A stretch of DNA of 64,000 nucleotides from Mauremys mutica (taxonomy: Eukaryota; Chordata; Testudines; Geoemydidae), in assembly GCF_020497125.1 (NCBI RefSeq), contig NC_059079.1, positions 50,293,114-50,357,113 of the forward strand. Direction: 5' to 3'. The notes under the pieces are model-generated. The model worked only from the letters and a program-made list of their open reading frames with translations. It was not told the DNA's origin and did not search any database. The translations under genes and the position numbers were made by a program. Shown here in pieces: positions 13,060 through 24,639 of the stretch (position 1 is its first letter; the number at the start of each line of letters is the position of its first letter).

Positions 13060-13880
13060 GACACAGAACAAGATAGTCATACCTAGTGCTCAGAGCCAGG
13101 CATGGAGTTGGGTTCATGATCAGGAATCACGCCAAAGATTAAACCTAGAGTTAGAGTCCAAAGCCATTCCAAGGGTCAATCCAGAATCAGAAGTAACCCC
13201 ATGGATCAGAGCCAGAGTCAGAATCAGAGCCACACTGAGGCCAGAGCTGGAATCAGAAGTCACTCCAAAGATAGAATGATCATCAGGGGTCAGGGTGAGG
13301 AAGCAGGAACCAGGAACCAGGATTGGTAGCAGCAGCAGGGATGAGGCCTGGTAGCAGGAGCAAGGAGTAAGATCCAAGCAAAGAAGCAAGGACTTAGGGC
13401 TTATCTTAACTACCATGCTAAATTGGCACCACTGAGATCAATGCAGCAGCATTGATTTAGCAGGTCTGGTGAAGACATGATAAGTCAACGGGAGAACACT
13501 CTCCTTGTTGATGTAATTAATCCACCTCAATGAGAGGCAGAAGCTATGTTGACAGGAGAGCATCTCCCACCAACATAGCACAGTGTAGACATCACGTAAG
13601 TTACATCACTCGGGGAGTGGGTTTTTTACACCTCTGAGCGACGTAACTTACGTCATCTTAAGTGGTAGTGTGGACAAGGACAGTGTCTCAAGGAGTTCAA
13701 GCACCAACAAGCCTAGCAACTAGTCACTCAGACAAGGGTTGGGACAGGAGTGGGAAGCTGATGTCCAATCAATTAGCAGCTGATGTTCAATCAGCTGCTA
13801 TTTACCTGACCCTGCTGAGTCAGTGGGCATATGCTCTGATGGTGGAGAATCATGTCATACAGCGGCACAAAAGGTAAAGA
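13060..13880 (+). repeat. Old interspersed repeat with short GTCAGAGCC-type iterations, split by a MITE
   Basis: 13060-13393 contains many imperfect iterations of 'ag(a/t)gtcagagcca(a/g)', for example GGATCAGAGCCAGAGTCAG. The block resumes at 13675 after the inserted element. A related block with the same iterations and a similar downstream segment (CAATCA, then CAGCTG or CAGCAG) lies at 61080-61490. I do not recognise the family. The 86-codon and 98-codon open frames across it are products of the iteration, not genes. Confidence 0.5.
13394..13674. mobile_element. MITE nested in an older repeat
   Basis: It begins TTAGGGCTTATCTTAACTAC and ends in GTCATCTTAAGTGGTAGTGT, roughly inverted terminal segments. 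CAAGGAC occurs immediately on both sides (13387-13393 and 13675-13681). With one further mismatched base this gives 7 of 8 positions, as expected of an aged hAT-type duplication. An inner inverted pair, ACGTAAGTTACATCACTCGG against GAGCGACGTAACTTACGT, lies near the right end. It is non-coding. Confidence 0.65.
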
Positions 13881-15450
13881 GCTTGCTTGGGGAATCCCCC
13901 ACCCCTCACCACGGCTGGATTCAAAACCTGTAGTGCCTGAGGCAAAGAACAAATTTAATGTCTTATTTTTAATGCTACTAGTAAATATCTCAGCATACTC
14001 AAAACTATTTGTTTAGTTTCAGCAATTAAATAAATAGCAAAGTTTGGCTACAGTCTTCACTGGTTCTTGGATGTCATTTGTGTGTATGTGTATACATACA
14101 GATTTGTTATCAATGCATTTTCTTTATTTTATTCTTCAGAGACGTTATTGTGCCTTACTTCCTTAAAGACTGACATCTCACTGAAAACTTTGTAAAAAAA
14201 CAAACCCAGTTTCTTTAGAAACTCTTCTGTGTCTATCTCATATATTTATTGTCTTTTTATTCCTACATTTTCTCCCAGTAATGAGATTACCATAAAAATA
14301 GCATCCTCATTTCCTAAGAGTTCATCCTTTCCTGCTGTTTACTAATCACCTGAAGACATTGTCCAGTATTTGTGCTGTTATAAATCTTTCCATAAAAGCC
14401 ATTTGTAATGCCACAGACTGAGTGTTATATCATTTCAAGTAGGGACTAACCTGCAGGGAGCAGACACAAAAGCAGAAGCAAAGATTGTTTATGCAGATAC
14501 ACACATTAATAAAGAATGAGGGAACATAATACACAAGCTGATTTTTTTTCTTAAATAGACTGTTTTGCCAAAGCTGACCAAGACAGGAATCCACAGCTTT
14601 TTGAGAAAAATGTTCATTATGTGCTATATTGCATTGCTTACTGTGTCATTTCAAAACAAAAATGAAAAACACTTATAGATTTGACAGGTTGCACTTAAGA
14701 GATACTTTATTGACAGTGACCATACTTGGAATTATGCAACCCTGACTGTACAGCAAATTAGGATTCATTTTGCAAAATGTTAGCATTGTTTACCCATTGA
14801 TGTCAGGACAGGCAGTAAAGGTTGGAATGAAATATACAGCTGGGAAATTAAATGCATTCACGGGTTTGTTTGTTTAAATGGCAAATTAGTCACCAGTTTC
14901 TCAAAGCTAATGCTTTCTGGTGTCCCAATTTAGTTTTTTTCTTATTAACTATTGTGCTACTGTCTAATGATTCCAGTGGAGTCTGGTTGTCTTCTTTTCC
15001 CTTTCGTAGGCCTCCTAAATTGAGGCCATGGATTCCCAATGCACAGATTCTTCTTATTCTTCTGTTACTTGACTTCCACAGCTTCCGACTGATCCAGATA
15101 CTGCAGGTGTGAGTAGGCAGGTGTTACATGGACATGTCTGAGTTTCAGCCAGTGGTGAACAAACTTGGCTGAAGGTAAAATGTTAGGTCAAAGCCGGAAG
15201 AACTTATTATTTTGCCTTTCCTCTCTGTACAGTAGTTTCAATGAAGAATTAGATCTCAGTAGGAATATTTCACTTGAGGCTCATTTCTACAAGGTGCTGA
15301 TGAACAACCTATTTAGAGAGCTCAACTCTGAATGACTTCACTGGGAATTGAAAGTACTCAGTACCTTGCAGGACTGAGCCTACGTGCACTGCTGTGTGAG
15401 AAAAATAGAAGTTACAGGGGGTAAGTGGCAGCATTGGGAGCCAAAAAAAA

Positions 15451-15483
<33 letters not shown>

Positions 15484-18040
15484 GCATAGGGCCGGCAGGC
15501 ATTCGCTGGGAAATAGGCAACTCAATCAAGGTTACTGAAATACACTGGCTTAAAAACAGACTCTCATAAAATAAAAGAGTTGAAGACAGTTCTGGTGCCA
15601 ATAGGAAAACCAGGGATGATGAGGAAAGGAAAGAAACACACTGGAAATCTGAGCTCAACTTCAAACTACCATTTTTTAAAATCTTAGTTTATATTTTTTT
15701 CCAGGGGTTAAGATGAAGATCTTGGAATGACAGCAAGTGACAGGCAAGATTTTCTTAGTTTGTTTAAAATAAATGTTTAGCGGATGCTCTCTTCAGGGGC
15801 AAGAAGTATGATATCACTCTTGACTTCCTATATTATGTTGTGAACAGTATACTGTAAGTCTGGCCTATATCAAATGCTGTTTCCGCATTGAGAACCAAAT
15901 GATCTCTTTTCACCAGCATGTGGTATTTCAGACCAGGAAGATGAATGGGAAAGGAAAGCCTTTCCTCCTCTGCAGTAGGGCTGTACTTTGTTACATCTTA
16001 TTCCATAATAAGAAAAGAAATATTAGGACAAAATACCTTCATTAGTACACCAGAAGTAACTTTCTTGTGTCTGAGAGTCAGCTCAAGAAATGTGCCCAGA
16101 GGCCTTTACTAATAGCACAATAAATTACTTTAGCATAAGGACTACAATTTCTCTCTCCCCAACTCCATCCTTCAAACTCACTCTAGATTTTGCAACAGTG
16201 CTTAGTTTTTGTTTTTCAGAGGTTGGCCAGGGCATTTCATTTTGTGAGAACTGGCGTTTCCTTCAGTGTCCTCTTAAGCACAAAAAACTAAGACAACTTC
16301 GACCGTCTGTCCTATATGAGGTTTGTCAAGCAATTCCGTTCTAGACCTTTAGCTTGCAAACACAATTGCCAGAAGTATATTCAAATTCCAAACCTGAATG
16401 GGCAGTTCTTTCTGAGCAACCAGAACACATTTCAAAGACTGTGTGTTCAGCTCTATTCCATCTGGCTTCTCCCTCCAAAATAATAATAATAATAAAAAAA
16501 ATCCATTCAATTTTCTTTCAACCATCACACATTATTCTTTCCTCTGCTTCCAAAAATTAATTTTCTCCATCCTCTAAAAATCCAGTCCCTCCTGTCCCAC
16601 AAAACAATACCCTTTTGCTGGGCACGGGGAGACAGGAACAACACTGCCAGCTACACAGTAAAGGAAGATTGGTGATGGGTTGTGCTCTCATTGAGCAGAG
16701 AATGTTTGTGTCTGGGAGAGGCATAAGTCTGCTCTGAATAGCTGGTAAGCTGTGTATAAGTGAGCTGGCAGCAATGTGCACCTGCGGGTCCTGATCTGTG
16801 TGGCAGTGGGCGTAGCAGCTAACATATGCTGCTTTAGCATACCTTCTGCTGTAGCAATCCTCAGACCTTGCTGGTTGCGTCAGAGGTGGTAGTTCTGGTT
16901 AGCTCTTAGACTGGGGAGACTTTTGGTCCTTTACCTGGTCCAACACTCTAGCATGCTTGTTACACAGTTCCCTATAATAGCCTTTCCTGGTGCTCAAATG
17001 TTTACTTAGTTGTTTTTACAATGTATTTAATTTCTATGTGGAATTATGAAATTCTGTTCTTATTTCTTGCGTGGAGGATAAATACTTCTCCTTCAGCACT
17101 CTTATTCATTCAACCTTCTACATGAACCTGCTATAAATATTCACCCCTCCCTTCACAAATTCAAAAATGTATCTAAAGGCTTTTTCAGAGGCATGTAATT
17201 ATGCAGCTGCTTCATGCTCCTGTCTTCCTTGTCATGTTTATGCTTCTTGCTAGTATAATCTCAGTGACAGGAGTTATGATACTGGAGCCACAGAGCCTGT
17301 TAAATCAGCAGTCCTAATGCAAACCAGAAAGTGTTCATCCATTTTGGAACCTTCAGCCTCTATTAATGATGCTTACACAGTTTCAGTTACATACAAAGTG
17401 AGTGTTCCCACAGCTGCTGCACTATCCTGTCATGTCTTTGGTCTATTTCATTTGCCAAATAATGTATGTGATGGAATATGTATGTAAACTGAAGTATTTT
17501 TAAGTGGTATCATAGGTTACTTGTCGGTTTTCTGGAAGTCTGAGATGTTTGGTAAATGCTGAAGACTTCAATAAAATATTGGTAACGCCATTTGGGAGTG
17601 CCAGATACATCCTGATAATCTGTGTCAGATAATCTTAAAACATATCAAGTTTGACCTCCAGATTGCCTTTAATTCTCTTTTAGCCATGGACTATTCACAG
17701 TGGCATCTTCTATCTGAGTTCAGTTGGCTGGAAAAATGAGAATAAGCTTTAAAGGGAGAGGTGCAATATCAGTTCTTGGCTTTTTGGTGTTTTGGGGTTT
17801 TTTTACACTAGCTTCTGATCTATCAAGGTTACTGTGTAAAGTGTATAATGCAGTGGTTGGAAATTGTCTAGCAACTCAAACTTTACTTGTATCACACACA
17901 AATTATTAATTTAGGCTATGGGCTGTGCAGGGCCCTGGCTCCCGATGTCCTGAAATAGCAGAAGTAAAAAAATAATATAGTATTTAAGAGTATGAAGCCA
18001 GTCAGAGGAAGGCAAAGAGAGGGGAATTGGTAACAGGATA
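13881..18040. other. Unassigned non-coding DNA with simple repeats
   Basis: No gene recognised. A (GA)n microsatellite lies at about 15453-15480, and an (AAT)n tract near 16479-16495. The open frames across 15380-15664 on both strands run through the (GA)n tract and are not credible genes. Confidence 0.45.
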
Positions 18041-18057
18041 ATCTCCTCTGTTTTATT

Positions 18058-18109
18058 CATGGCATGAACAAAGAGAGAAAGGGCAGTGACTCTCTTTGTT
18101 CATGCCATG
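18058..18109. repeat. Perfect 20-bp stem-loop
   Basis: Arm CATGGCATGAACAAAGAGAG (18058-18077) is exactly complementary to 18090-18109, with a 12-base loop between. It has no repeat-family flanks that I recognise. The stem is too short for a canonical animal microRNA precursor. The perfect match suggests a recent inverted duplication or a selected structure. Confidence 0.75.
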
Positions 18110-19740
18110 GTGTGAGGATTACAAACTGATGCAGAGTAAAAGGAGAAGGAACTTAAGTGAAGCCTGATCTGAAAATAAACCCAATATGCACCTCCTTGAG
18201 GGGTTTTGGGGAGAGAGATCTTCTGCGCTGAATCTGAAGTTGGTATCAGAGATAAAGGGGTTTCCTGACAATATTAAAGGCCATTATTGTCAGCATTGTC
18301 AGAAATCCTTAGTACCTACAATATGGACCAGGTTTTCAGAAGTGCTCAGAACCCACAACAACAATAGATGCTGTCAGACACTGAGCAGGTTGGTTACATA
18401 TTTTCTGTTGAAAGTTGGGTTTTCAACTAAATGGAAATTTTCAAGGAAAGTGCCTTGTTTTCCAGAAAATATCAACTTTTCACTGAAAACCCCAAAATTG
18501 AAAACCTTTTTTTTTTTTTTTTTTAAGAAACTCAGTTTTCTTTGGGGGAGGATGGCAGGAAGATGCCGAACTCCAACCACTTCTAGTGCTGAGTTAAAAA
18601 AGAAAATCTGTCACTATGTAAAATAAAATGTCTGGGATCCTATCCAGCTCTCACTGCTGTAATGAATAGTGCTGCAGTCCATAGACACAGTTATGATGCA
18701 TCAGCCACACACGTAAGGATATGTGAAGAATTGGTATGGGTGAGTAGGTGCCAGGGGAGGAAGAGAGGAAGGAAGAAAGAGACTAATTAGAGGCAGGAAG
18801 GGTTGGGGTAGGGGGGAGAAGCTAATTGGAAAGAAAGTACACTGAAAGTAATAGTTACAATAGATATTGAGGAAAAAAAGGGACCAGCAGAAATAGAACA
18901 GAACAGAAAACAAGAGAAACATAGAAAGTTACCTTTTATTGTTTTATAGAAAAGTCAGTACCAAAATGTTGTAAATAATTAATATATATGAGTCCATATG
19001 TTAGGAAACAGGAGCATGGCACAAATTTTAAAACATCCTTTGATTACTGGATTCATATTTTTTATTACTTTAAAACTGTAACAAATTAAGATATTTACTT
19101 AATGGAGTGGTTGTAGAAATTGCCAATGGAGTGGTAACAGAAATTGCCATTGATGCTTCTTTAGCTGCAGATGGAGATGCAGATTCATAATAGCTTGAAC
19201 ATTTCCTGTCCTTTTTACTTGTGGAATTAAAAAAAGGTCGGGGGAGGGAGCTCTTTGATGCCTGCTTTTAATCTCTCCAGGTACTTTTGGAATGTGCAGA
19301 CCTGTGTACCTTTCACATTAGGTAATTTTTATTAATTATTACAATTAAGCTCTTGTAAACACTTCAAAAAGAGTGTAAAATAATTACTTTTGTACATAGG
19401 GAGATAAGGGAATAATCACATAAATAATTTAAATTTATAATATACAGTGTGTTTGGGACATAAATGGACTCCCAATGTTTTTACTGCAAGTAACAGTGAA
19501 AAGAGATTTTAAGAAGTGATCTCTCTTAGACAGTCTGTAGCATTTTTTTGTGTAATCCTGTTATGATGTTTGAAGTATCTTGGTTGAACTCCTAACCAGA
19601 AAAATATCAAATACAAATATTTATTGATATGGTTTTCCTAATATTGCAGCTATGGAGCTTTGGCTACTGGTTTCTTAAAATTTGAGGATGAGGCTTTCAA
19701 AGGAGTATAAATCTATTGAAATTCTATGGGAATTGGGTGC
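18110..19740. other. Unassigned non-coding DNA with homopolymer runs
   Basis: A run of about 16 T lies near 18508-18524. Before it is a cluster of short, mutually complementary motifs such as GAAAATTTTC-like and TTTTCAxxGAAAA words (18410-18505). The 146-codon plus-strand frame 18186-18626 reads through the T-run as poly-phenylalanine and is not credible. Confidence 0.4.
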
Positions 19741-19751
19741 CTAGCTCCCTT

Positions 19752-20049
19752 AGGCCTGGTCTACACTAAGAAGGGGGTTCGAATTAGGGTACGCAAATTC
19801 AGCTACGTGAATAGCGTAGCTGAATTCGAAGTACCCTAATTCGAACAACTCACCCGTCCAGACGCGGCGGGGTCGAACTCCGCGGCTCCCCCGTCGACTC
19901 CGCCAACTCCTTCTGCCGAGGTGGAGTACCGGAGTCGACCACGGCGCTTCTGGAGTTCGAACTATCGCGTCTAGATCAGACACGATAGTTCGAACTCCAA
20001 AAAGTTGAACTCTCCGCGTCGAACCGGCAGGTAAGTGTAGACGTACCCT
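19752..20049. mobile_element. MITE with two large internal palindromes
   Basis: The ends AGGCCTGGTCTACACTA and AGTGTAGACGTACCCT are imperfect inverted repeats of the 'gtctacact' class. The palindrome at 19778-19845 has arms TTCGAATTAGGGTAC and GTACCCTAATTCGAA plus an inner AATTCAGCTACG pair. A second one has perfect 16-bp arms, GGAGTTCGAACTATCG (19952-19967) against 19983-19998. It is unusually CpG-rich for its surroundings, which points to a fairly young insertion. I could not identify a target duplication. Confidence 0.75.
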
Positions 20050-20700
20050 CAGATTCCTTGGAAAATTCCAGCCTAAAAGATCTATAACGTTAGATGGAAA
20101 ATAAAGTATTATACTGACTAGTTTTCCCTTAGTCTTTGCTACTGGAGTTTATTTTTTCTGATTATGAATCAGAAACCTTACAACCAACTTTTTGCCGTGT
20201 AAAATATGAAATTAGTTAGCACATGTTACTGCTGAGGGTTTTGTTGGCACTATATACAAAAGACAAGGGGAAGCTTTGCAGTCAGATGTTTTCTGATTTT
20301 AGGCCTAAACATCTTTCCTTATAAATTAATTTCTTAAAGCTTCTGTTTTCTTAGGATTGTTCACAGGCTCCTCCACAATCCACCTCCAAGGATTTCCCCC
20401 CATCTCTCTCACCATGCATTGGTACAAGGATGGGTCCCTTTCTGTGGCCACATACTCAGTTTTGAGTGCACTGTAACAGTCTTTAGGACTCCCAGATTTA
20501 TGAATGGTTTGATAATCTTGTCTTTCTGAATTATATAAACCAGAAGTTACTGAACATAGCTTTGGAAAATAACTGGATCCATCAGCTAACCAAATGCATA
20601 TAGTACCTGTTTTCCATCAGTACACAAACAGAACAGATACAACACATTTATTTTAACAATGGAGTGTTTAAAATGCTAAACACTTATCCTATCTTAGTCT
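20050..20700. other. Unassigned non-coding DNA
   Basis: No gene or repeat recognised. Confidence 0.4.
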
Positions 20701-20710
20701 AATTTACATT

Positions 20711-22043
20711 CTGAGCTCACAGAAGTCTAGGCATTGTCATCATCCCAGTAAGCTAGAGCTGATGTTCCACCGACCTGACAGAGGCCAGTACCCTGACAAT
20801 AGCCCAGGGAACTGGATATGCTGAGGCCAGTTACCTTGATATCATCCCAGCATACTGCAGTTGTTGAGCTAGTGACCTTATAGAGATCTGCACCTTAACA
20901 TCAAACCATCAAAGCTCAAGCATTCAATCAATTACTTCACAGAGACCTGTTCTTCCACATCAAACCAGCAAATGAGAGGTACAGAACCAAAGACGTCACA
21001 GACGTGTATTCCTCCAGATCAGCCAAGCATGCTAGAGGTGCTGAGCCAGCTTTTAACAGCAGACTTGGAAGCTAGATGTCTGAACTAGTGAATTTACAAG
21101 ACTTGTGCTTTACTGCCATTCCAACAGGCTATAGGTGTTAAGCCTGTAACCCTCATAGAGACCTGTCCATCAGCTCAGTAAACTCAAGATGCTGCTCTAA
21201 TGACCTGACAGAAGCCTGTGCTAGACATCATCCCAGGAAGGTAGAAGTGCAGAGCCAGGAACTCATAAAGGTTGATGCCTTTATATCATCCCAGCATGTT
21301 ACAGCTGCTGAGCTTAGTGACCTCCCAGAGACCTGATCCTGGACATCTACCCGGCATGCCAGAGATGCTGAAACAGTAATTGTCACAGAGTCATGTGCCT
21401 GGATATAAATCCACCATGCTAAAGCTGCTGAACTAGTGACCTCACAGAAGTATGTAATGTCATCAAATCAAGAGGCTGTAGCTGCTGCTCAGTAACCTCA
21501 CAGACACGTATGCCTTCATGTGAGCTGCTAAAGCTAGAAATGTTGAACCACCCATGTCTCTAAAGCTTTTTCTTTGAAGTCTGCCCAACAATCTAACCAT
21601 GCTGGGCTAATGACCTCCCAGCAGCCTGTTCCCTGCAATCAGTCCAGGAAGCATGTATTGTTGAACAAGTGAACTGATAAGGCTTTTGCCTTGGTGCCAT
21701 GTGAGCAAGATAGAGGTGCTTTTTCCAACAATTTCACAGAGGCCTGTATCTTGACATTAACTCCAAAAACCTAGAAAAACCGAGCCAGTAACTTCACAAA
21801 GCCCTGTGCTATGGCATCATCCCAGCAAGCAAGGTGCTGAACCAGAGAACTCTGATAAATCTGGCATGTCCAGCAAGCCAAAGGTGCTTTTCCAGTGACC
21901 TCATAGTTGCCTGCACCTGGACATAAGCCCAGCAAACATAGAGTATTGAGCCTATAACCTTTATGAATACCTGTTCCTTGATATGAAACCAACACACTAG
22001 AGCTACCCAGCTAGTAACATCACTGATATCTGTCCTTTCACAG
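20711..22043. repeat. Diverged tandem minisatellite, unit about 60 bp, about 22 copies
   Basis: The segment is built from one repeating motif, roughly GCTGAGCCAGTGACCTCACA then GAGACCTGTGCCTTGACATCATCCCAGCATGCTAGA. Successive CATCCCAG-like anchors near 20741, 20801, 20899, 20958, 21017, 21167, 21226, 21288, 21344, 21404, 21461, 21518, 21577, 21637 and so on are spaced 51-62 bp apart, mostly 57-60, with a few irregular gaps. Units differ from one another at many positions, so the array is old. There is no long open frame on either strand. I do not recognise it as a named satellite. Confidence 0.85.
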
Positions 22044-22167
22044 AAAGAGAAATATTCCTTATATAGATTTCAGTGGGATTAGCTTGTTTTATTTTTAGTG
22101 TCTGTTTTTAGTGTCTGCTTAATTTTCATATTGTTAAATCAGAAATCCTGCTATATGTCCTTATCCA

Positions 22168-22228
22168 AAGATCACTGAAGCCAATGGAAAGACTCGCATT
22201 GACTTCAGTGTACCTCGGATCAGGCACA
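22168..22228. repeat. Ancient palindromic repeat fragment
   Basis: CACTGAAGCCAATGGAAAGA and the complementary CGCATTGACTTCAGTG, then CCTCGGATCAGGC, form a short hairpin of the same group as 3998-4100. Confidence 0.5.
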
Positions 22229-22625
22229 TACTTCTAGCATGGGTTTAGACATTAACACCAACCCCCATCTATTTCAGATTTAACCTAGCGTTAACAAAGA
22301 TACACACCTGTATGGCTGTCTCATCACATATATGACATATTTTTTTTCCCATTGTCTCTCCAAGTGTTTGGCTTACTTATATGACTAAACAATCCTAAAT
22401 ATGAGGTACAATTATGGTGTGAAATACTTTGTGTTTGGGTGGGAATAGCATGGTTCAATGAGCTCAGAAGCCAATCAAATTTACAAATTAAAGTTGCTGC
22501 AAATGGAAGGCAATAATTTACAGTATTTTTTGTTCTATAGGCAGTACACCAGATCCTCAACTGGGTAAATCAGGAGCCACACTGATATACGCCAGCTGGC
22601 TCAGTACTTTTGAAATTGTTGGAAT
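22229..22625. other. Unassigned non-coding DNA
   Basis: No gene or repeat recognised. Confidence 0.35.
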
Positions 22626-22631
22626 GTAGGT

Positions 22632-23517
22632 GTCACAGGTCCTAGTGAGGGCACCTTCTTCACCATCCATTGAGACTGCTGTGAGGGAGTCCAAGCCTCT
22701 GTGCTCTGGATCCGCAAGATGTCTCAAAGCTCCTGGAATCTGAACAGAATCCAGCCACTGCCCCAATCTCAGGGTCTCTAGGCACACACTCAGAGAGCAG
22801 TCCTTCTATCTGGCATCCCTCCGAGTGCTGGAACCCAGTGTCCAGCCACCTAGCCCCTCTGGGTGCAGCACTGACCCATCAGACTCCCCAGTACTTAAAC
22901 ACACTCCTCTCCCAGAACTACACACCAAAGGTGTGAAGCTTCTGATTTACCCTTTTTCTGTCTGAGGGGCATGCAATATTTGTGACACAATCAATACACG
23001 TGCATACACACACATCCCGTCAAATCTCACATCTTTATGCTCTTTATTTGACAGATAAAATACAGGGAAGTAGAGAGCGTATAAAAAAATAACACTTCCT
23101 AAACACAATGTCCTTTACTAGCTCACCTTTCTTTTGAGAGTCCTTGGGCATCATCTGTGTTCCAGGCAGGCAGGGTTCTCCTTCCCCTTGCCTACACTGC
23201 CCTTGAAGCAGCTTCCCTCATCTTAATCTGGTACAAAAGGCCTCTCGCTCCCAACAGGCCCCTTTATAAACTCTTGTTGGGGTCACCTGCTTCTTTTGTG
23301 CTGCCTTTTGGTAATTTTCTAATACTACCAAATCCCGCTCCCACAAGCCAAGAAGAGGAAGTGTCCTCTCCCAGCTAGAGCAAACCTATCATTTCAACAT
23401 GTTTTACTTTGAATAGAGGATCACTGAGGGCTGATCACTCACCCTTGTCTAATGAGATAGGACACAGCCCTGTTAATTCATGGGGGATCCAAATAAACAT
23501 AGGTTTTCCATGACACA
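22632..23517 (-). mobile_element. Possible solo LTR, minus strand (tentative)
   Basis: Read on the minus strand, this block starts TGTGTCATGG, ends CCTGTGACA, and has an AATAAAG polyadenylation-type signal (plus-strand 23042-23048) between upstream-like and downstream-like halves. Its composition is richer in C than the flanks. No retroviral reading frame is present. The flanks do not give a matching 4-6 bp duplication at these ends, so the boundaries and the class are uncertain. Confidence 0.3.
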
Positions 23518-23730
23518 GTCATTTCATGATACAATTCCATAAAATCATCCACAATTCAGAAGTGATACAGCCAGAACCCCCAATTTGTCACAATAGGTAG
23601 CCATTTTTCCAAACAAAAATTATGACAGCTATTGTGGCTTGTAGTGATAATACACTCTAGCACACAAGCAGGAGCAGATGTGTTGTTGTACTGATGCTTG
23701 TTATGAGTGACATAGGAGTAGTTGTTTGTA

Positions 23731-23792
23731 GTGGTGTTGTAGCCCTGATGGTGAAAGAGATAAGCTTTTGAGCTATACAGATCTCTTGTATA
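23731..23792 (-). mobile_element. Tail fragment of a second Penelope-like repeat family
   Basis: GTTGTAGCCCTGATGG is followed by TGAAAGAGATAAGCTTTTGAG and CTATACAGATCTCTT. This resembles the ends of the repeat at 42728-42960. The 'tagccgtgttgg'-type end parallels the GTAGCCGTGTTAGTC end of the 7604/39723/46131 family. On the minus strand the GAGCTC...GAAAGC segment recalls a decayed hammerhead stem II. Confidence 0.4.
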
Positions 23793-23796
23793 TATA

Positions 23797-24418
23797 TCCA
23801 TGGTACGCCCACACCTTGAATGCTGCATGCAGATGTGGTTGCCCCATTTCAAAAAAGATATATTGGAATTGGAAAAGGTTCAGAAAAGGGCAACAAAAAT
23901 GATTAGGGGTATAGAATGGCTTCCGTATGAGGAGAGATTAATAGGACTGGGATTTTTCAGCTTGGAAAAGAGGCGCCTAAGGGGGGATATGATATAGGTC
24001 TATCATCATGAGTGGTATAGAGAAAGCAAATAAGGAAGTGTTATTTACTCCTTCTCATAATACAAGAACAAGGGGCCACCAAATGAAATTAATAGCTAGC
24101 AGATTAAAAATGCAAGAAAGCATTTTTTCATGCAACACACTGTCAACCTCTGGAACTCTTTGCCAGAGGGTCTTGTGAAGGCCAATACTATAACGGGGTT
24201 CAAAAGGGGGCTAGATATATTCATGGAAGCTAAGTCCATCGAAGGCTATTAGCCAGGATGGGCAGAAATGGTGTCCCTAGCCTCTGTTTGCTAGTGACAG
24301 GGCATGGATCACTTGATGATAACCTTTGGGGCACCTGCCATTGGCCACTGTCGGAGGACAGGATACTGGGCTTGATGGACCTTTGGTCTGACCCAGTATG
24401 GCCGTTCTTATGTTCTTC
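23797..24418 (+). mobile_element. CR1 LINE, 5'-truncated 3' portion
   Basis: The plus strand encodes the CR1 reverse-transcriptase C-terminal segment: [20 protein letters not shown], then [20 protein letters not shown], then [20 protein letters not shown]. Frame breaks follow. The 3' untranslated end reads GACCTTTGGTCTGACCCAGT then TATGTTCTT, the usual CR1 terminus. It is a dead copy, truncated at its 5' end as most CR1 insertions are. Confidence 0.9.
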
Positions 24419-24639
24419 AGCTCCAGTTCAGGAGAAGTTGCAGATTCAATTGCTGTTGAATAATGATGCTGCAACGCAGCAGTAACTATTCCTTTCCCAG
24501 AACAAAATTTGGTGCTCATTTACCCTCATGCAGTCCTACAATTACACAGCTGTCCTGGAGGACAGATTTTAGCTTCAATTCTCATGTTCATCTCTTTAAG
24601 TCCAATTTCTTCTGTGCTTTCAGTCACAACCTATTCCAG

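Noticed and set aside
13019..13416. 86- and 98-codon frames on opposite strands
   Set aside because: Both follow the short GTCAGAGCC-like iterations and give Glu/Ser-rich or Leu-rich repeats, not a protein family.
18186..18626. 146-codon plus-strand frame
   Set aside because: It includes a poly-phenylalanine run from a T homopolymer, has no motif, and overlaps a minus-strand poly-lysine frame.
20711..22043. CRISPR-like array
   Set aside because: The units are contiguous, about 60 bp and diverged along their whole length, with no alternation of constant repeats and unique spacers. The genome is vertebrate.
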